A DNA stretch of 64,000 nt from Roseicyclus marinus (lineage in GTDB: Bacteria > Pseudomonadota > Alphaproteobacteria > Rhodobacterales > Rhodobacteraceae): positions 1,057,001 through 1,121,000 of the forward strand of contig NZ_AP027266.1 of assembly GCF_036322625.1 (NCBI RefSeq), written 5' to 3'. The position numbers and the translations under genes were made by a program. This document shows, piece by piece, positions 52,765-61,553 of the stretch (within the stretch, counting starts at the first letter, position 1; the number at the start of each line of letters is the position of its first letter). The notes beneath the pieces are model-generated. The model was not told the DNA's origin, did no database searches, and saw only the letters and a list, made by a program, of their open reading frames with translations.

Positions 52765-52784
52765 CATCTGGCCCGAATAGGGCC

Positions 52785-53810
52785 TCAGTTCTCGCCCAGT
52801 TCCGCGCGCGCCGCCGCCATGGCCTCTTGCCATTGCGCCAGCAGCTCCGCTCCGCCCTCGATGCGCTGGGCAAAGCCGTCGAACACGGCCTGCGCGATCT
52901 CGCCCTGCAGCAGGGCCAGATCCTCGGGCGGGATGTCGATGACCGTATGACCGGGCTGGGCTGCGACCATCGCGCGCCCCTCGGCATCCCAGGCATCCAT
53001 GATCGCGCCCACCTCGCGCGTGACATCGCAGCCGGAATTGGCCTCCAGCACCGCGCGGGCCTCCGGCGTCAGCGCCTCCCAGCGGGCCCGCGACATGAAG
53101 ACCATGCCGGTCGCCCCTCCCAGTGGTGCCGCCATATGCGCCGTCGTCACCTCGTGGAGGTTGAACGCCGGGAAAGCCGTGAAGGGCAGGATATTGCCAT
53201 CCGCCGTTCCCAGTTGCAGCGCCTGGTAATTGTCATAGACCGGGATCGACAGCGGCGTGCCGCCAAGCCCGGTCACCACGGCCGCCGCCGTCGGGCTTCC
53301 GACGATGATCTTGCGCCCCGCGATATCGGTTACCGACGACAACTCGCCCCCGTTCACATGCAGCGAGGATTGCGGGAACGGGACGAAGAACAGCGGCACC
53401 ACATCGGCGAAGTCCTCTCCGAATGCGCCCTCTTCGTAGAGCCTGCACATCGCGATGGCCGCAGCCTCCGCCGAACCTTCGACGAAGGGCACTGACGTGA
53501 CCAGCGAGCGCGGGAAACGGCCGGGCTGGAAGACAAGCATGCCAAAGGCGATCTGGACCACGTCATCGGTCACGCGGTCGACGTAATTGTCGTTGTTGAC
53601 GAGCATCGGACCATGCCGGACCACCAGCTCGATCACGCCTTCACCCTGTTCGGCAACCCGTTCTGCCCAGGGGATGATGACGCGCAGGTTCATCGGGTGG
53701 ATGGGGATATTGCCTGTTCCCACCATCAGGCGCTCCGGTTCGGCGGCTGCCGAAATCGGCGCAAGGGCCGTAGTTGCGGCCAAAAGCAGGCCCAGCGAAA
53801 GCTGTCTCAC
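52785..53810 (-). CDS. TRAP transporter periplasmic substrate-binding protein (DctP-like)
   Basis: A 341-residue periplasmic protein with a Sec signal peptide (MRQLSLGLLLAATTALAPIS, cut after AAA near residue 23). Family features are ERVAEQGEGVIELVV, VQIAFGMLVFQPGRFP, DIAGRKIIVGSPTAAAVVTGLGGTPLSIP and ALQLGTADGNILPFTAF. The middle IVGSPTAA differs from the usual RVP motif. It lies tail to tail with the DctQM gene and most likely supplies its substrate. It is transcribed from the AT-rich region 53811-54088, which it shares with the divergent spondin-like gene. Confidence 0.9.
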   Translation of the reverse strand: MRQLSLGLLLAATTALAPISAAAEPERLMVGTGNIPIHPMNLRVIIPWAERVAEQGEGVIELVVRHGPMLVNNDNYVDRVTDDVVQIAFGMLVFQPGRFPRSLVTSVPFVEGSAEAAAIAMCRLYEEGAFGEDFADVVPLFFVPFPQSSLHVNGGELSSVTDIAGRKIIVGSPTAAAVVTGLGGTPLSIPVYDNYQALQLGTADGNILPFTAFPAFNLHEVTTAHMAAPLGGATGMVFMSRARWEALTPEARAVLEANSGCDVTREVGAIMDAWDAEGRAMVAAQPGHTVIDIPPEDLALLQGEIAQAVFDGFAQRIEGGAELLAQWQEAMAAARAELGEN

Positions 53811-53908
53811 GTTCTCCTCCCGTTTACTGTCCGTTTACCGTCGACGTCGCGCAAGCGTAGGGCGAGAGCATGCCTTCACAAAGCAGATTTGCTAAATCAC
53901 TGGCATTG

Positions 53909-53938
53909 ATTTCATGAATTTGACCACCGTTCGGTGGT
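53909..53938. promoter_or_regulatory. Palindromes in the DctP/spondin-like divergent region
   Basis: ACCACCG-TT-CGGTGGT (53923-53938) is a perfect inverted repeat with 7-base arms. Just left, ATTTCATGAAT (53909-53919) is the reverse complement of ATTCATGAAAT at 47773-47783, upstream of the VOC operon. The 278-bp gap 53811-54088 is clearly AT-rich and holds divergent promoters; no other gene is seen in it. Confidence 0.55.
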
Positions 53939-54088
53939 ATCGGTTTCGTCAATGATTTGTATATTTATTATCCGTTTTGGTAATGATGCATTAACCCATA
54001 CCTTGCCCGAGGCAGCAGGGAACGGGGGGTGGATGTCTGCCGCGAACCCGTCCCGATGCGACCGTTTCCAATCGGGAGGAACAGCGAA

Positions 54089-54616
54089 ATGAAACACGGA
54101 ATTCTTGCGATCGGCGCCCTTCTCCTTGCGGCTGGCGCAGCCTCGGCCCAGGACTTCAACTTTTCCGTCACCAACCTGCGCGCGGAAGCCGACCATTACA
54201 TGGCCCCCATCGTCATCGTCGATGACGCGATGGCCGAACCCTTTCTCTTTGCCGATGGCTACCTGACCGAAGGCTTCATCGACGCGGTCCTCAATGGCGA
54301 TCCGCGCCCGCTCAACGCCCAGATCGGGGCGGGTTATGCCGGTCCCGTTCTGGGCAATCGCAACGGCACGGGCCCGCATATCTCGGCCGGTGAAACGGCG
54401 GCGGCCGATTACTTCATCACCTCCGAACGCCTGCGTTTCTACGCCAAGGGCGGCTATTCCGAGGGCGAGGATACGGTGATCACGGGCACCTGGGACGTGA
54501 CGCCCGAGGGCGGCGAGATCCTGCTCGATCTTTACGATATCGGCCATGACGAGGGGCGTCGCGAACTTGTCATGGTCCAGGAAGGCGTTGTGCGCCTCGT
54601 CATCACGCCGAACTGA
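54089..54616 (+). CDS. Exported spondin-domain-like protein
   Basis: A 175-residue exported protein with a Sec signal (MKHGILAIGALLLAAGAASA, cut before QDF). The mature part FNFSVTNLRAEADHYMAPIVIVDDA, followed by FLFADGYLTEGFIDAVLNGD and later TSERLRFYAKGGYSEGEDTVITG, resembles bacterial Spond_N proteins (beta sandwich with metal or adhesive role); the assignment is by eye. GGGAGGA precedes ATG 54089. It is divergent from the DctP gene, so it may belong to the same regulon, but no catabolic role is evident. Confidence 0.6.
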   Translation: MKHGILAIGALLLAAGAASAQDFNFSVTNLRAEADHYMAPIVIVDDAMAEPFLFADGYLTEGFIDAVLNGDPRPLNAQIGAGYAGPVLGNRNGTGPHISAGETAAADYFITSERLRFYAKGGYSEGEDTVITGTWDVTPEGGEILLDLYDIGHDEGRRELVMVQEGVVRLVITPN

Positions 54617-54631
54617 TCAGGTCATCCGATT

Positions 54632-54776
54632 TGCGGCGGTCGGCCCCGCAGGCCGCCGCAGATCTTGGGTCGGTGCGCCCCCTGATCTCTCCTGAACCAT
54701 CTGTTTTTCAAAGTTTTTTTCCCCTGCCATGAAGGTCAGGGGCCAGCATTCCCCCTTGGCTGAAAGCTGCCAAGGG
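54632..54776. other. Three consecutive hairpins in a 325-bp gene-free stretch
   Basis: Perfect inverted repeats occur at 54632-54639/54653-54660 (TGCGGCGG/CCGCCGCA), 54721-54726/54737-54742 (CCCCTG/CAGGGG) and 54753-54760/54769-54776 (CCCTTGGC/GCCAAGGG). The first, just after the spondin-like gene, may terminate it, although no T-run follows. The others are unexplained. The gap 54617-54941 holds no gene; its right part has the promoter of the FIST gene. Confidence 0.5.
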
Positions 54777-54941
54777 ATGCCATGCCGCTTGCCTCCGTCG
54801 CGTGGCGCGCATCGGGTCCGGCCCCGCCGTCCCTGCTATCTATCGATACAAACATGCATACTTTAAGAGCGCGAACTTAACCCAAAGACAAAAGCGGGCG
54901 CCCTAAACTTTCGATACTGTCCTGCCGTAAAGGAGACCGGC

Positions 54942-56132
54942 ATGGACATCAGGACAGCGCAATCACAAGCGGGCGCGGCGCGGACAGCGATCGCGGAGCT
55001 TTGCGCCGGCCTGGGTCTTGCCGATCGACCCCGGCCCGATTTCGTGGCGCTCCATTTCGCGGTCGGTCTGGATCGGGAGGAACTGGCTCTTGCGGGCCGC
55101 GTGGCCTTTGGGGATGTGCCCCTGCACGGCGGGTCCTCCTGTCTGGGGGTCATGGGTTCGGACGGCATCTCCATCGACGGATCGGGAAGCGGCGCCTTTG
55201 CCATCTGGGACCCGGACGGCAGCTACGGGACGGCATCGGCCCCGCTGGGCGAAGATCCGCAAGCGGCGGCGCGCGCCGTGGTTCTTGCCGCGCTCGTGCG
55301 GGCCGGTCGTCCGGGCGAATTGCCCGACATGGTCTGGGTCACGGCCTCTCCCGGGCGGGAGGAAGCGGTTCTCGCGGGCCTGCGCTCCGTGCTCGGGTCC
55401 GAAACCCTGATCGTCGGCGGTTCGGCGGCCGACAACGACGTGAGCGGCCAATGGGCGCTCTTCGGCCCCGACGGGCTGCACCGCGACGGGATCGTGGTGT
55501 CGGTCCTCTTTCCCACGCAGCCCATCGCATCGGTCTATCAAAGCGGCTATGCCCCGATCGGTCCCAGCGGCGTGGTCACCCGCGCCGAAGGGCGCAAGCT
55601 GATCGAGATCGACGGGCAGAGCGCGGCCGAGGTTCTGCATCACTGGTCGGGCGGCGTCGTTCCCCCCGTTGGCCCGGAGCCGCAGTCCATCCTTGCGCCC
55701 ACGGCCCTTTGGCCGCTCGGTCGCGTGGTGCGCCATGTGGCTAATGTGCCCTTCCACCTGATCGTCCATCCCGCGACGGTCTGCCCGGACGGATCGGTCG
55801 ATCTCTTCGCCGATGTCTCGGTCGGGGATCGGCTCTGGCAGATGCGTGGCACGACCGACAGCATTCTTGGCCGTGCCGGCGCGGTGGCGGCCGCCGCGCG
55901 GGCAAATGTCGGCGGGGCGGCGGCGGGTGCCCTTGTCGTCTATTGCGGGGGATGCATGTTGTCGATGCGCGACCGCCTTGGCGAGGTGGCCCAAGGCGTC
56001 ACCGCAGCCTTGGGGGATGCGCCCTGGCTGGGCGTGTTCACCTTCGGCGAACAGGGCGTGCCTGCGGGCGACGAGGTCCGGCACGGCAACCTGATGATTT
56101 CGTGCAGTGTGCTGGCCGCGCCTGATGCGTGA
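54942..56132 (+). CDS. FIST-domain signal sensor protein
   Basis: A 396-residue protein of the FIST family (FIST N and FIST C domains), proposed to sense small ligands such as amino acids. N-terminal LHGGSSCLGVMGSDG and IVGGSAADNDVSGQW are typical FIST_N features, while YAPIGPSGVVTRAEGRKLIEIDGQSAAEVL opens FIST_C and CGGCMLSMRDRLGE closes it. A strong AAGGAG precedes ATG 54942. It is followed by a hybrid histidine kinase and a LuxR-type regulator, a grouping seen in FIST signal-transduction loci. No signal peptide or membrane span, so it is cytoplasmic. Confidence 0.9.
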   Translation: MDIRTAQSQAGAARTAIAELCAGLGLADRPRPDFVALHFAVGLDREELALAGRVAFGDVPLHGGSSCLGVMGSDGISIDGSGSGAFAIWDPDGSYGTASAPLGEDPQAAARAVVLAALVRAGRPGELPDMVWVTASPGREEAVLAGLRSVLGSETLIVGGSAADNDVSGQWALFGPDGLHRDGIVVSVLFPTQPIASVYQSGYAPIGPSGVVTRAEGRKLIEIDGQSAAEVLHHWSGGVVPPVGPEPQSILAPTALWPLGRVVRHVANVPFHLIVHPATVCPDGSVDLFADVSVGDRLWQMRGTTDSILGRAGAVAAAARANVGGAAAGALVVYCGGCMLSMRDRLGEVAQGVTAALGDAPWLGVFTFGEQGVPAGDEVRHGNLMISCSVLAAPDA

Positions 56133-56174
56133 GCATCCCGGTTTCCCGCATCCGGACCGGCAGGCGCATCGCTG

Positions 56175-56189
56175 CCGCAAGGCTTGCGG
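56175..56189. promoter_or_regulatory. Palindrome between FIST and kinase genes
   Basis: CCGCAAG-G-CTTGCGG is a perfect inverted repeat with 7-base arms, in the 138-bp gap between the FIST stop and the kinase start. It could be an operator or a small attenuating hairpin; no T-run follows. Confidence 0.4.
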
Positions 56190-56270
56190 TCCGATACGCG
56201 ATGCGCGATCCTGTGTCCCACGGTATCGAGTGACCGCGGCCCGCATGGCTGCGCGGCAAGGTGCGGTTGC

Positions 56271-59200
56271 ATGAAAGACGCCAAGACCGATCCAGACTGG
56301 CTGGCCGCCCGCCTCGCGGAGGAACAGGAGGCCCGGCGCGCCGCCGAACGGCAACTGGCAGAGCGCAGCCGCGAACTGGACGATCTCGGTCAACGCCTGC
56401 TGGCCGAAACAGAGGCGCTGCGCGACGCCCTCTCGGTCACCGACGCCCTGCGCCAGAGCGAGGCATCGGCGCTCAGGGATCGGTCCATCCTGTCGGAGGC
56501 ATTGAAGGCGCTGACCGGCCGCAACAGCGCCGATGCGGCGCTCCAGTCCCTGCTTGATGTGCTCAGGCTGAGCGTCCCGGCGCGCCAGTGTTTCTTCCTG
56601 ACCGACGAAGGCGGGCAGACGCGCATTGCGGCCTCCGCCTGCGATGGGTTCGCGGGACAGGACCTGCCCATCCCGCCCGGCATCCTGGCGCGATCGCGCC
56701 GCATACCCGACCTGAGGTCGCTGGCCGCCGATGGGGCGCCCTGGCCCGACAGCTTGCCGGGCGCCACCCCCGCGCTGATCGTTCCCATGAAGCTCGGCGA
56801 TGAAACGGCGGCGGCCCTTTTGCTCGTCTTTGATGCGCCCACCGATCTGACATCGGACAGGCTCAGGACGCTCGAACAGGTGGCGGGCTTCGCGGTACAG
56901 GCGCTGCGTGCCCTGCGCGAGGCGCGGCGCAACGCGCTCCTTGTCGCCCTGGTCGAGGGCAAGCCGCCGGAACGGGCCGACAGCATTCTCGATACGCCGC
57001 TCGAGGCGATCCACGGTGCCTTTTCCCGCCTGACCGAAATGCAGGGCGAGGCGGTTGGCATTCTCGATGCGCTTCTGGGGGCGCCGCTCCATGACACGGA
57101 CATCGCCATCGACGATGCCCTTGCCCGGATGGGCCGGTTGACCGCGACGGACCGTGTCTATGTCTTCCGGCTTCGGCCCGAGGGCGATTTCATCGACAAT
57201 ACCCATGAATGGTGCGCGCCCGGCATCGCGCCCATGCGCGAAACGCTGCAAGACATCCCGTCGGGGATGATCGACCATTGGCGGGCGGTCTTCGATGCCG
57301 GCGAGCCTGTCGTGATCCCCGATGTCGAAACGATGCCCGACAGCGCCCCCGAGAAAGAGACGCTGCGCCTGCAGGGCATCCGCTCGCTCCTGGCCGCACC
57401 CATGGTCAGCGACGGGCGGTTCCATGGTTTCGTGGGCTTTGACGCCGTGCGCGCGACGCGCAGCTTCCTGCCCGGCGAGGTCTACCTGATCCGCTCCGTG
57501 GCCAAGGTGGTCGTATCCGTTCTGGCGCGCCGCGATGCGGTCGAGCGTCTGGCCCAGGCCCATGCCGAAACCGTCGTCCAGCGCCGCAGGCTCGAGGCCG
57601 TGCTGGCCGCCATGCCCGATCTGATCGTCGAGCTTGACGGCGAGGGGCGGTTCACCTCGTGGCATTCCGGGGCAATCGCCGTGCCCGATCCGGTCTACCA
57701 GTATTTCCTCCATCGCACCCCCGAGGAAACCCTGCCGCCCGAGCTGGCTGCGATCGCGCGCGCCAAGTTGCGCGAACTGGACGCGGGCGCGCGCAGCATC
57801 AGCCATGATTTCAAGCTCGCGCTGCTCGGGCCGGATGAACGCTGGTGGCAGGTGATCGGCACCGCGCAGGGCGACAGCGGCTATATCTTCGCCTTGCGCG
57901 ACATCACCGACCTGCGCGCCCAAAGCGCCGAGATCGAACGCCTGTCCAAGATCGCGCGGCGCACCACGAACCTCGTGGTGGTCACCGATGCAAAGCGCCG
58001 GATCGAATGGGTGAATGCCGCCTTCGAAAAGACCACCGGCTGGACCCTCGAGGAAGTGCGCGGGCGCAATCCGGGCCAGTTCCTGCATTGCGCGGATACC
58101 GACCCCGAAACCGTTGCCCGGTTCCGCGCGGCGCTGGATGCGGGCATGGCCGTGCAGGGCGAGATCCTGAACCAGTCGCGGACCGGCGAACGGTACTGGC
58201 TGTCGATCGACATCCAGCCCGTGCAGGACGAGGATGGCAATCTCGACGGGTTCATGGCCGTGCAGGTCGACATCACCGAGCAAAAGCGACAGGCCGATGC
58301 GCTGCGCCAAGCCGCCCGCGAAGCGGCGTCTGCGCGCGCGACGCTCGAAACGGCGGTCGAGGCGCTTCGAGACGGTTTCGTCCTCTACGACAGCGACGAC
58401 CGGCTCGTGATCTGCAACACCCGCTACCGCGAAATCTACGCCCTGTCCGCGCCCGCCATCGTGCCGGGGGCCAGTTTCGAAAGCATCCTGCGCTACGGGC
58501 TGGCGCAAGGCCAGTATCCCGATGCGCATGGCCGCGAAGAGGCATGGCTGGCCCAACGGCTCGGCCTGCATGGCGCGGATGAAAGCGAAGTGGAACAGCG
58601 GCTGGCGGACGGCACCTGGCTCAGGATCTACGAAAAGGCCACGCCCGATGGCGGTCGCGTCGGTCTACGGGTCGATATCACCGAACTCAAACTGGCCGAA
58701 CAGCGCGCCATCGCCGACCGCGCCACCGCGATGGAGGCAAGCCTTGACGGCATCGCCATTACCGATGGCGAGGGCTGCTACACCTACATGAACCGCGCCC
58801 ATCTGGAGATGTTCGGCTTCAGCTCCGAAGCCCAGGTCCTGGGGCGGCACTGGTCCATCCTCTACGGTCCCGAGGAAACCGCCTGGCTCACGGCCCATGC
58901 GATGCCGGTCCTGATGCGCGACGGCGGCTGGTCGGGCGAGATCATGGGCCTTGCCCGCGACGGCAGGCCGGTGGATCAGGACGTGTCGATGACCCGCAAG
59001 GATGATGGCGGTTTCCTGATCATCAGCCGCGACATCACCCAGCGCAGGCAGGAGCGCGCCGAGCGCGAGCGTCTGGAGCACGAGCTGCAACTGGCGCAGC
59101 GCCGCGAGATGATCGGCCAGATGGCCGCGGGGCTTGCCCATGATTTCAACAACCTGCTGGCCGTGATCGCGGGGGGGGCCTCCCTGATCCGCGAAACGGC

Positions 59201-60239
59201 CTCGCAGGACGACAGCGCCGCCATCGGCGCGGCGCGCATCCTGGCGGCCTCCGACCAGGCCGCGGGCCTCGTGCGGCGTCTCTTGGCGCTTGGCGCGCGT
59301 CAGCCTGCGCGGGTCACGCTCGACCTGCGCCAACCCGTGCGCGAAGCGGCCGAGCTTGTCCGCTCCAGCCTGCGCGCGCCGATGCGGCTTTTCCTGTCCC
59401 TGCCCGATCAGGCGGTCGAGGCGCTGGCCGATCCGACCGACATTCTTCAGGTCATCCTGAACCTTGCCATCAATGCGCGGGACGCGCTGGCCGATGGGCC
59501 GGGGTCGATCGCCATCAACCTGACCCCGCCCGAACTTCCTGCCGTGATGGGCGGCGTGACCGTCGGCAGGCTCGACCCCCAGCGGCGCTACGCCTGCCTG
59601 TCGGTGGTCGATACGGGGCCGGGCATGCCGCCCAATGTCGCCGCGCGCATCTTCGATCCCTATTTCAGCACCAAGGGGGAAAAGGGCACGGGGCTCGGGC
59701 TTGCGGTCGTGTCCTCGGTGATCGCGGACAACGGGGGCGCGATGCGTCTGGAAACCGCGCCGGGGCAGGGGACGCGCTTCGATGTCTTCTGGCCGACCGA
59801 GCCGCTGTCCAACAGCCAAAGGCCCGACACGCTGCCGGGCGCGCCGCTGACCGGGCGGCTGGATGGGCGCACGATCCTTGTTCTCGACGACCAGCAAGAG
59901 GTGCTGGACGTGCTCACCGCCTATCTCGAGGCGGCCGGGGCCGAGGTCGCCCCCTCGACCGATCCGCGCGACATTGTCGATGCGCTGCAAGATGATCCCG
60001 GGGCCTGGGATCTTCTGGTCACCGATTACGACATGCCCCAGATCAACGGGGCCGAACTGGCACGGGCGGCGCGGCTGCATGCACCCGGCCTGCCGGTGGT
60101 CCTCGTGACGGCGCTGGTCGGGGAAACCGGGCGCAACAGCGATGATTTCTCCGCCGTCTTGCCCAAACCGCTCGACCGCGAGGCGCTGTTGTCCACGGCC
60201 GAGCGCGTCATTCTTTCTTCAGTGAACCGAGACGAGTAG
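56271..60239 (+). CDS. Hybrid sensor histidine kinase with GAF, PAS and receiver domains
   Basis: A 1322-residue cytoplasmic kinase without membrane spans. The layout is an N-terminal coiled coil (residues 10-65), a GAF domain (about 80-220), a second GAF (about 285-420), four PAS-like domains (about 440-550, 560-690, 700-810, 820-925), a histidine kinase core (HDFNNLL H-box about 960; N-box NLAINARDAL; G-boxes DTGPGMPP and GTGLGLAV), and a C-terminal receiver (ILVLDDQQEVLDVL, phospho-Asp in LLVTDYDMPQING, Lys in LPKPLDRE). The HDFNN form is the HisKA_2-like/complex sensor type common in alphaproteobacteria. It lies between FIST and the regulator, with two bases to the latter. Start ATG 56271. 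Confidence 0.92.
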   Translation: MKDAKTDPDWLAARLAEEQEARRAAERQLAERSRELDDLGQRLLAETEALRDALSVTDALRQSEASALRDRSILSEALKALTGRNSADAALQSLLDVLRLSVPARQCFFLTDEGGQTRIAASACDGFAGQDLPIPPGILARSRRIPDLRSLAADGAPWPDSLPGATPALIVPMKLGDETAAALLLVFDAPTDLTSDRLRTLEQVAGFAVQALRALREARRNALLVALVEGKPPERADSILDTPLEAIHGAFSRLTEMQGEAVGILDALLGAPLHDTDIAIDDALARMGRLTATDRVYVFRLRPEGDFIDNTHEWCAPGIAPMRETLQDIPSGMIDHWRAVFDAGEPVVIPDVETMPDSAPEKETLRLQGIRSLLAAPMVSDGRFHGFVGFDAVRATRSFLPGEVYLIRSVAKVVVSVLARRDAVERLAQAHAETVVQRRRLEAVLAAMPDLIVELDGEGRFTSWHSGAIAVPDPVYQYFLHRTPEETLPPELAAIARAKLRELDAGARSISHDFKLALLGPDERWWQVIGTAQGDSGYIFALRDITDLRAQSAEIERLSKIARRTTNLVVVTDAKRRIEWVNAAFEKTTGWTLEEVRGRNPGQFLHCADTDPETVARFRAALDAGMAVQGEILNQSRTGERYWLSIDIQPVQDEDGNLDGFMAVQVDITEQKRQADALRQAAREAASARATLETAVEALRDGFVLYDSDDRLVICNTRYREIYALSAPAIVPGASFESILRYGLAQGQYPDAHGREEAWLAQRLGLHGADESEVEQRLADGTWLRIYEKATPDGGRVGLRVDITELKLAEQRAIADRATAMEASLDGIAITDGEGCYTYMNRAHLEMFGFSSEAQVLGRHWSILYGPEETAWLTAHAMPVLMRDGGWSGEIMGLARDGRPVDQDVSMTRKDDGGFLIISRDITQRRQERAERERLEHELQLAQRREMIGQMAAGLAHDFNNLLAVIAGGASLIRETASQDDSAAIGAARILAASDQAAGLVRRLLALGARQPARVTLDLRQPVREAAELVRSSLRAPMRLFLSLPDQAVEALADPTDILQVILNLAINARDALADGPGSIAINLTPPELPAVMGGVTVGRLDPQRRYACLSVVDTGPGMPPNVAARIFDPYFSTKGEKGTGLGLAVVSSVIADNGGAMRLETAPGQGTRFDVFWPTEPLSNSQRPDTLPGAPLTGRLDGRTILVLDDQQEVLDVLTAYLEAAGAEVAPSTDPRDIVDALQDDPGAWDLLVTDYDMPQINGAELARAARLHAPGLPVVLVTALVGETGRNSDDFSAVLPKPLDREALLSTAERVILSSVNRDE

Positions 60240-60241
60240 CC

Positions 60242-60856
60242 ATGCGTGTGTTGATTGCCGATGACCATGAACTTTTGCGCGATTTCTTCGATGCCTGGCT
60301 CCGAAAGGAAGGCATCGAGGTGACGGCGGCCTGCGATCTGCCTGCTGCGCTCGAGATTGCGCGAAAGGCCGAGCCTTTCGATCTGGTCCTGCTCGATTTC
60401 CGCATGCCGGGCATGGACCGGCTCGATGGCCTCGCGCGGTTCCTGGCCGAGGGCAAGGGGGCGGCTGTCGCGCTGATGTCGGGCAATGCCGCGCGTGACG
60501 TGGTCGAGGATGCGTTGCGCATGGGGGCGGCGGGTTTCCTGTCCAAGGTGATGCCGCCGAACGAATTCGTGGCCGCCGTTCGCGCGATGGCCAAGGGGGA
60601 CAGGATCACGCTGCAAGATGACCCCTCCGCGCCCCGTGCGGCATCGATCGATGCAACGCCCCCCGGCGCCTTGACGCGGCGGGAACGCGATGTGCTCGAA
60701 AAGCTGTGCGAGGGCAAATCCGACGCCGATATCGCCCGCGACCTGGGCTTGGGCGAACCCACGGTGCGCCTCCATCTCAAGACCTTGTGCCGCAAGCTCG
60801 GCACACCCGATCGCGCGGCGGCCGCAGATCTTGCCCGGATCGCGGGCATGGTCTGA
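60242..60856 (+). CDS. LuxR-family (NarL-type) response regulator
   Basis: A 204-residue regulator. The receiver has ADDHE, phospho-Asp in LVLLDFRMPG, Ser-Gly in LMSGNA and Lys in FLSKV. The output HTH is GALTRRERDVLEKLCEGKSDADIARDLGLGEPTVRLHLKTLCRKLG. It begins two bases after the kinase stop, so kinase and regulator are one unit. The target genes are unknown. Confidence 0.92.
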   Translation: MRVLIADDHELLRDFFDAWLRKEGIEVTAACDLPAALEIARKAEPFDLVLLDFRMPGMDRLDGLARFLAEGKGAAVALMSGNAARDVVEDALRMGAAGFLSKVMPPNEFVAAVRAMAKGDRITLQDDPSAPRAASIDATPPGALTRRERDVLEKLCEGKSDADIARDLGLGEPTVRLHLKTLCRKLGTPDRAAAADLARIAGMV

Positions 60857-60876
60857 GCGCGCACGGCGCCTCGCGC

Positions 60877-61545
60877 TCAACCGGGGTCGGCGGGCCCCAG
60901 GCCAAAGACCACGGCGGCACTTGCCCCTGCGGCAAGCCCCGCCTCCCACTCCCTTTCGCGCGCGGCCTTGGCCCGCACCGGGTCCAGCCCGCCCGTGACG
61001 GTTTCGGGCGGCAGGCAGACAAGACCGTCATCATCCCCAAGGATCAGGTCGCCCGGATCGATCCTTGCGCCCCCCAGATCCACGGGCGCATTGATCACGC
61101 CCCCTTCGGCGCCCGTGGGGCCGCGCGGGGTGATGTGGCGGGCAAAGACCGCGAAATCCGGCCAGCCCGCCAGCGTCGCCACATCGCGCACCGCCCCGTC
61201 GACCACCAGCCCCGCGACACCCCTGCGCCGCAGCTGACCCGACAGGATATCCCCGATCATCGCCCAGTGCGCGTTGCCGCCCGCCGCCACGCACAGCACA
61301 TCACCCGGTCCGACAAGGTCCAGCACATGCAGCATCGCGCCGAAATCGGGCGGGGTGACCTGCACCGTCACCGCCCGCCCGAACAGGCGCGGCTGTTCGC
61401 CTGCCGGGCGCAGCGGGCGCAGGCTCGGGTCGATCTGGCGCGCGCCCGGCGCGCAATCGACGGCCAGCGCCACGGGCACCGCGCGCCAGGGCGCGATGGC
61501 GGTTTCGGGCAGGGGCGCGGGCGCGGGATGGATCGTCACGGGCAT
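60877..61545 (-). CDS. RraA-family aldolase-like protein
   Basis: A 222-residue protein of the RraA/4-hydroxy-4-methyl-2-oxoglutarate aldolase family, which cleaves or decarboxylates oxaloacetate-like acids. Recognisable are VLCVAAGGNAHWAMIGDILSGQLRRRGVAGLVVDGAVRD and DLGGARIDPGDLILGDDDGLVCLP (metal and substrate site). It follows the aminotransferase by 8 bases on the same strand, probably as one operon acting on an amino-acid-derived keto acid. Confidence 0.87.
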   Translation of the reverse strand: MPVTIHPAPAPLPETAIAPWRAVPVALAVDCAPGARQIDPSLRPLRPAGEQPRLFGRAVTVQVTPPDFGAMLHVLDLVGPGDVLCVAAGGNAHWAMIGDILSGQLRRRGVAGLVVDGAVRDVATLAGWPDFAVFARHITPRGPTGAEGGVINAPVDLGGARIDPGDLILGDDDGLVCLPPETVTGGLDPVRAKAAREREWEAGLAAGASAAVVFGLGPADPG

Positions 61546-61553
61546 GGCAGACC

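Noticed and set aside
54963-58571. A 1202-residue open frame on the minus strand
   Set aside because: It spans two unrelated plus-strand genes (FIST and kinase) with strong motifs, and shows no protein family features itself.
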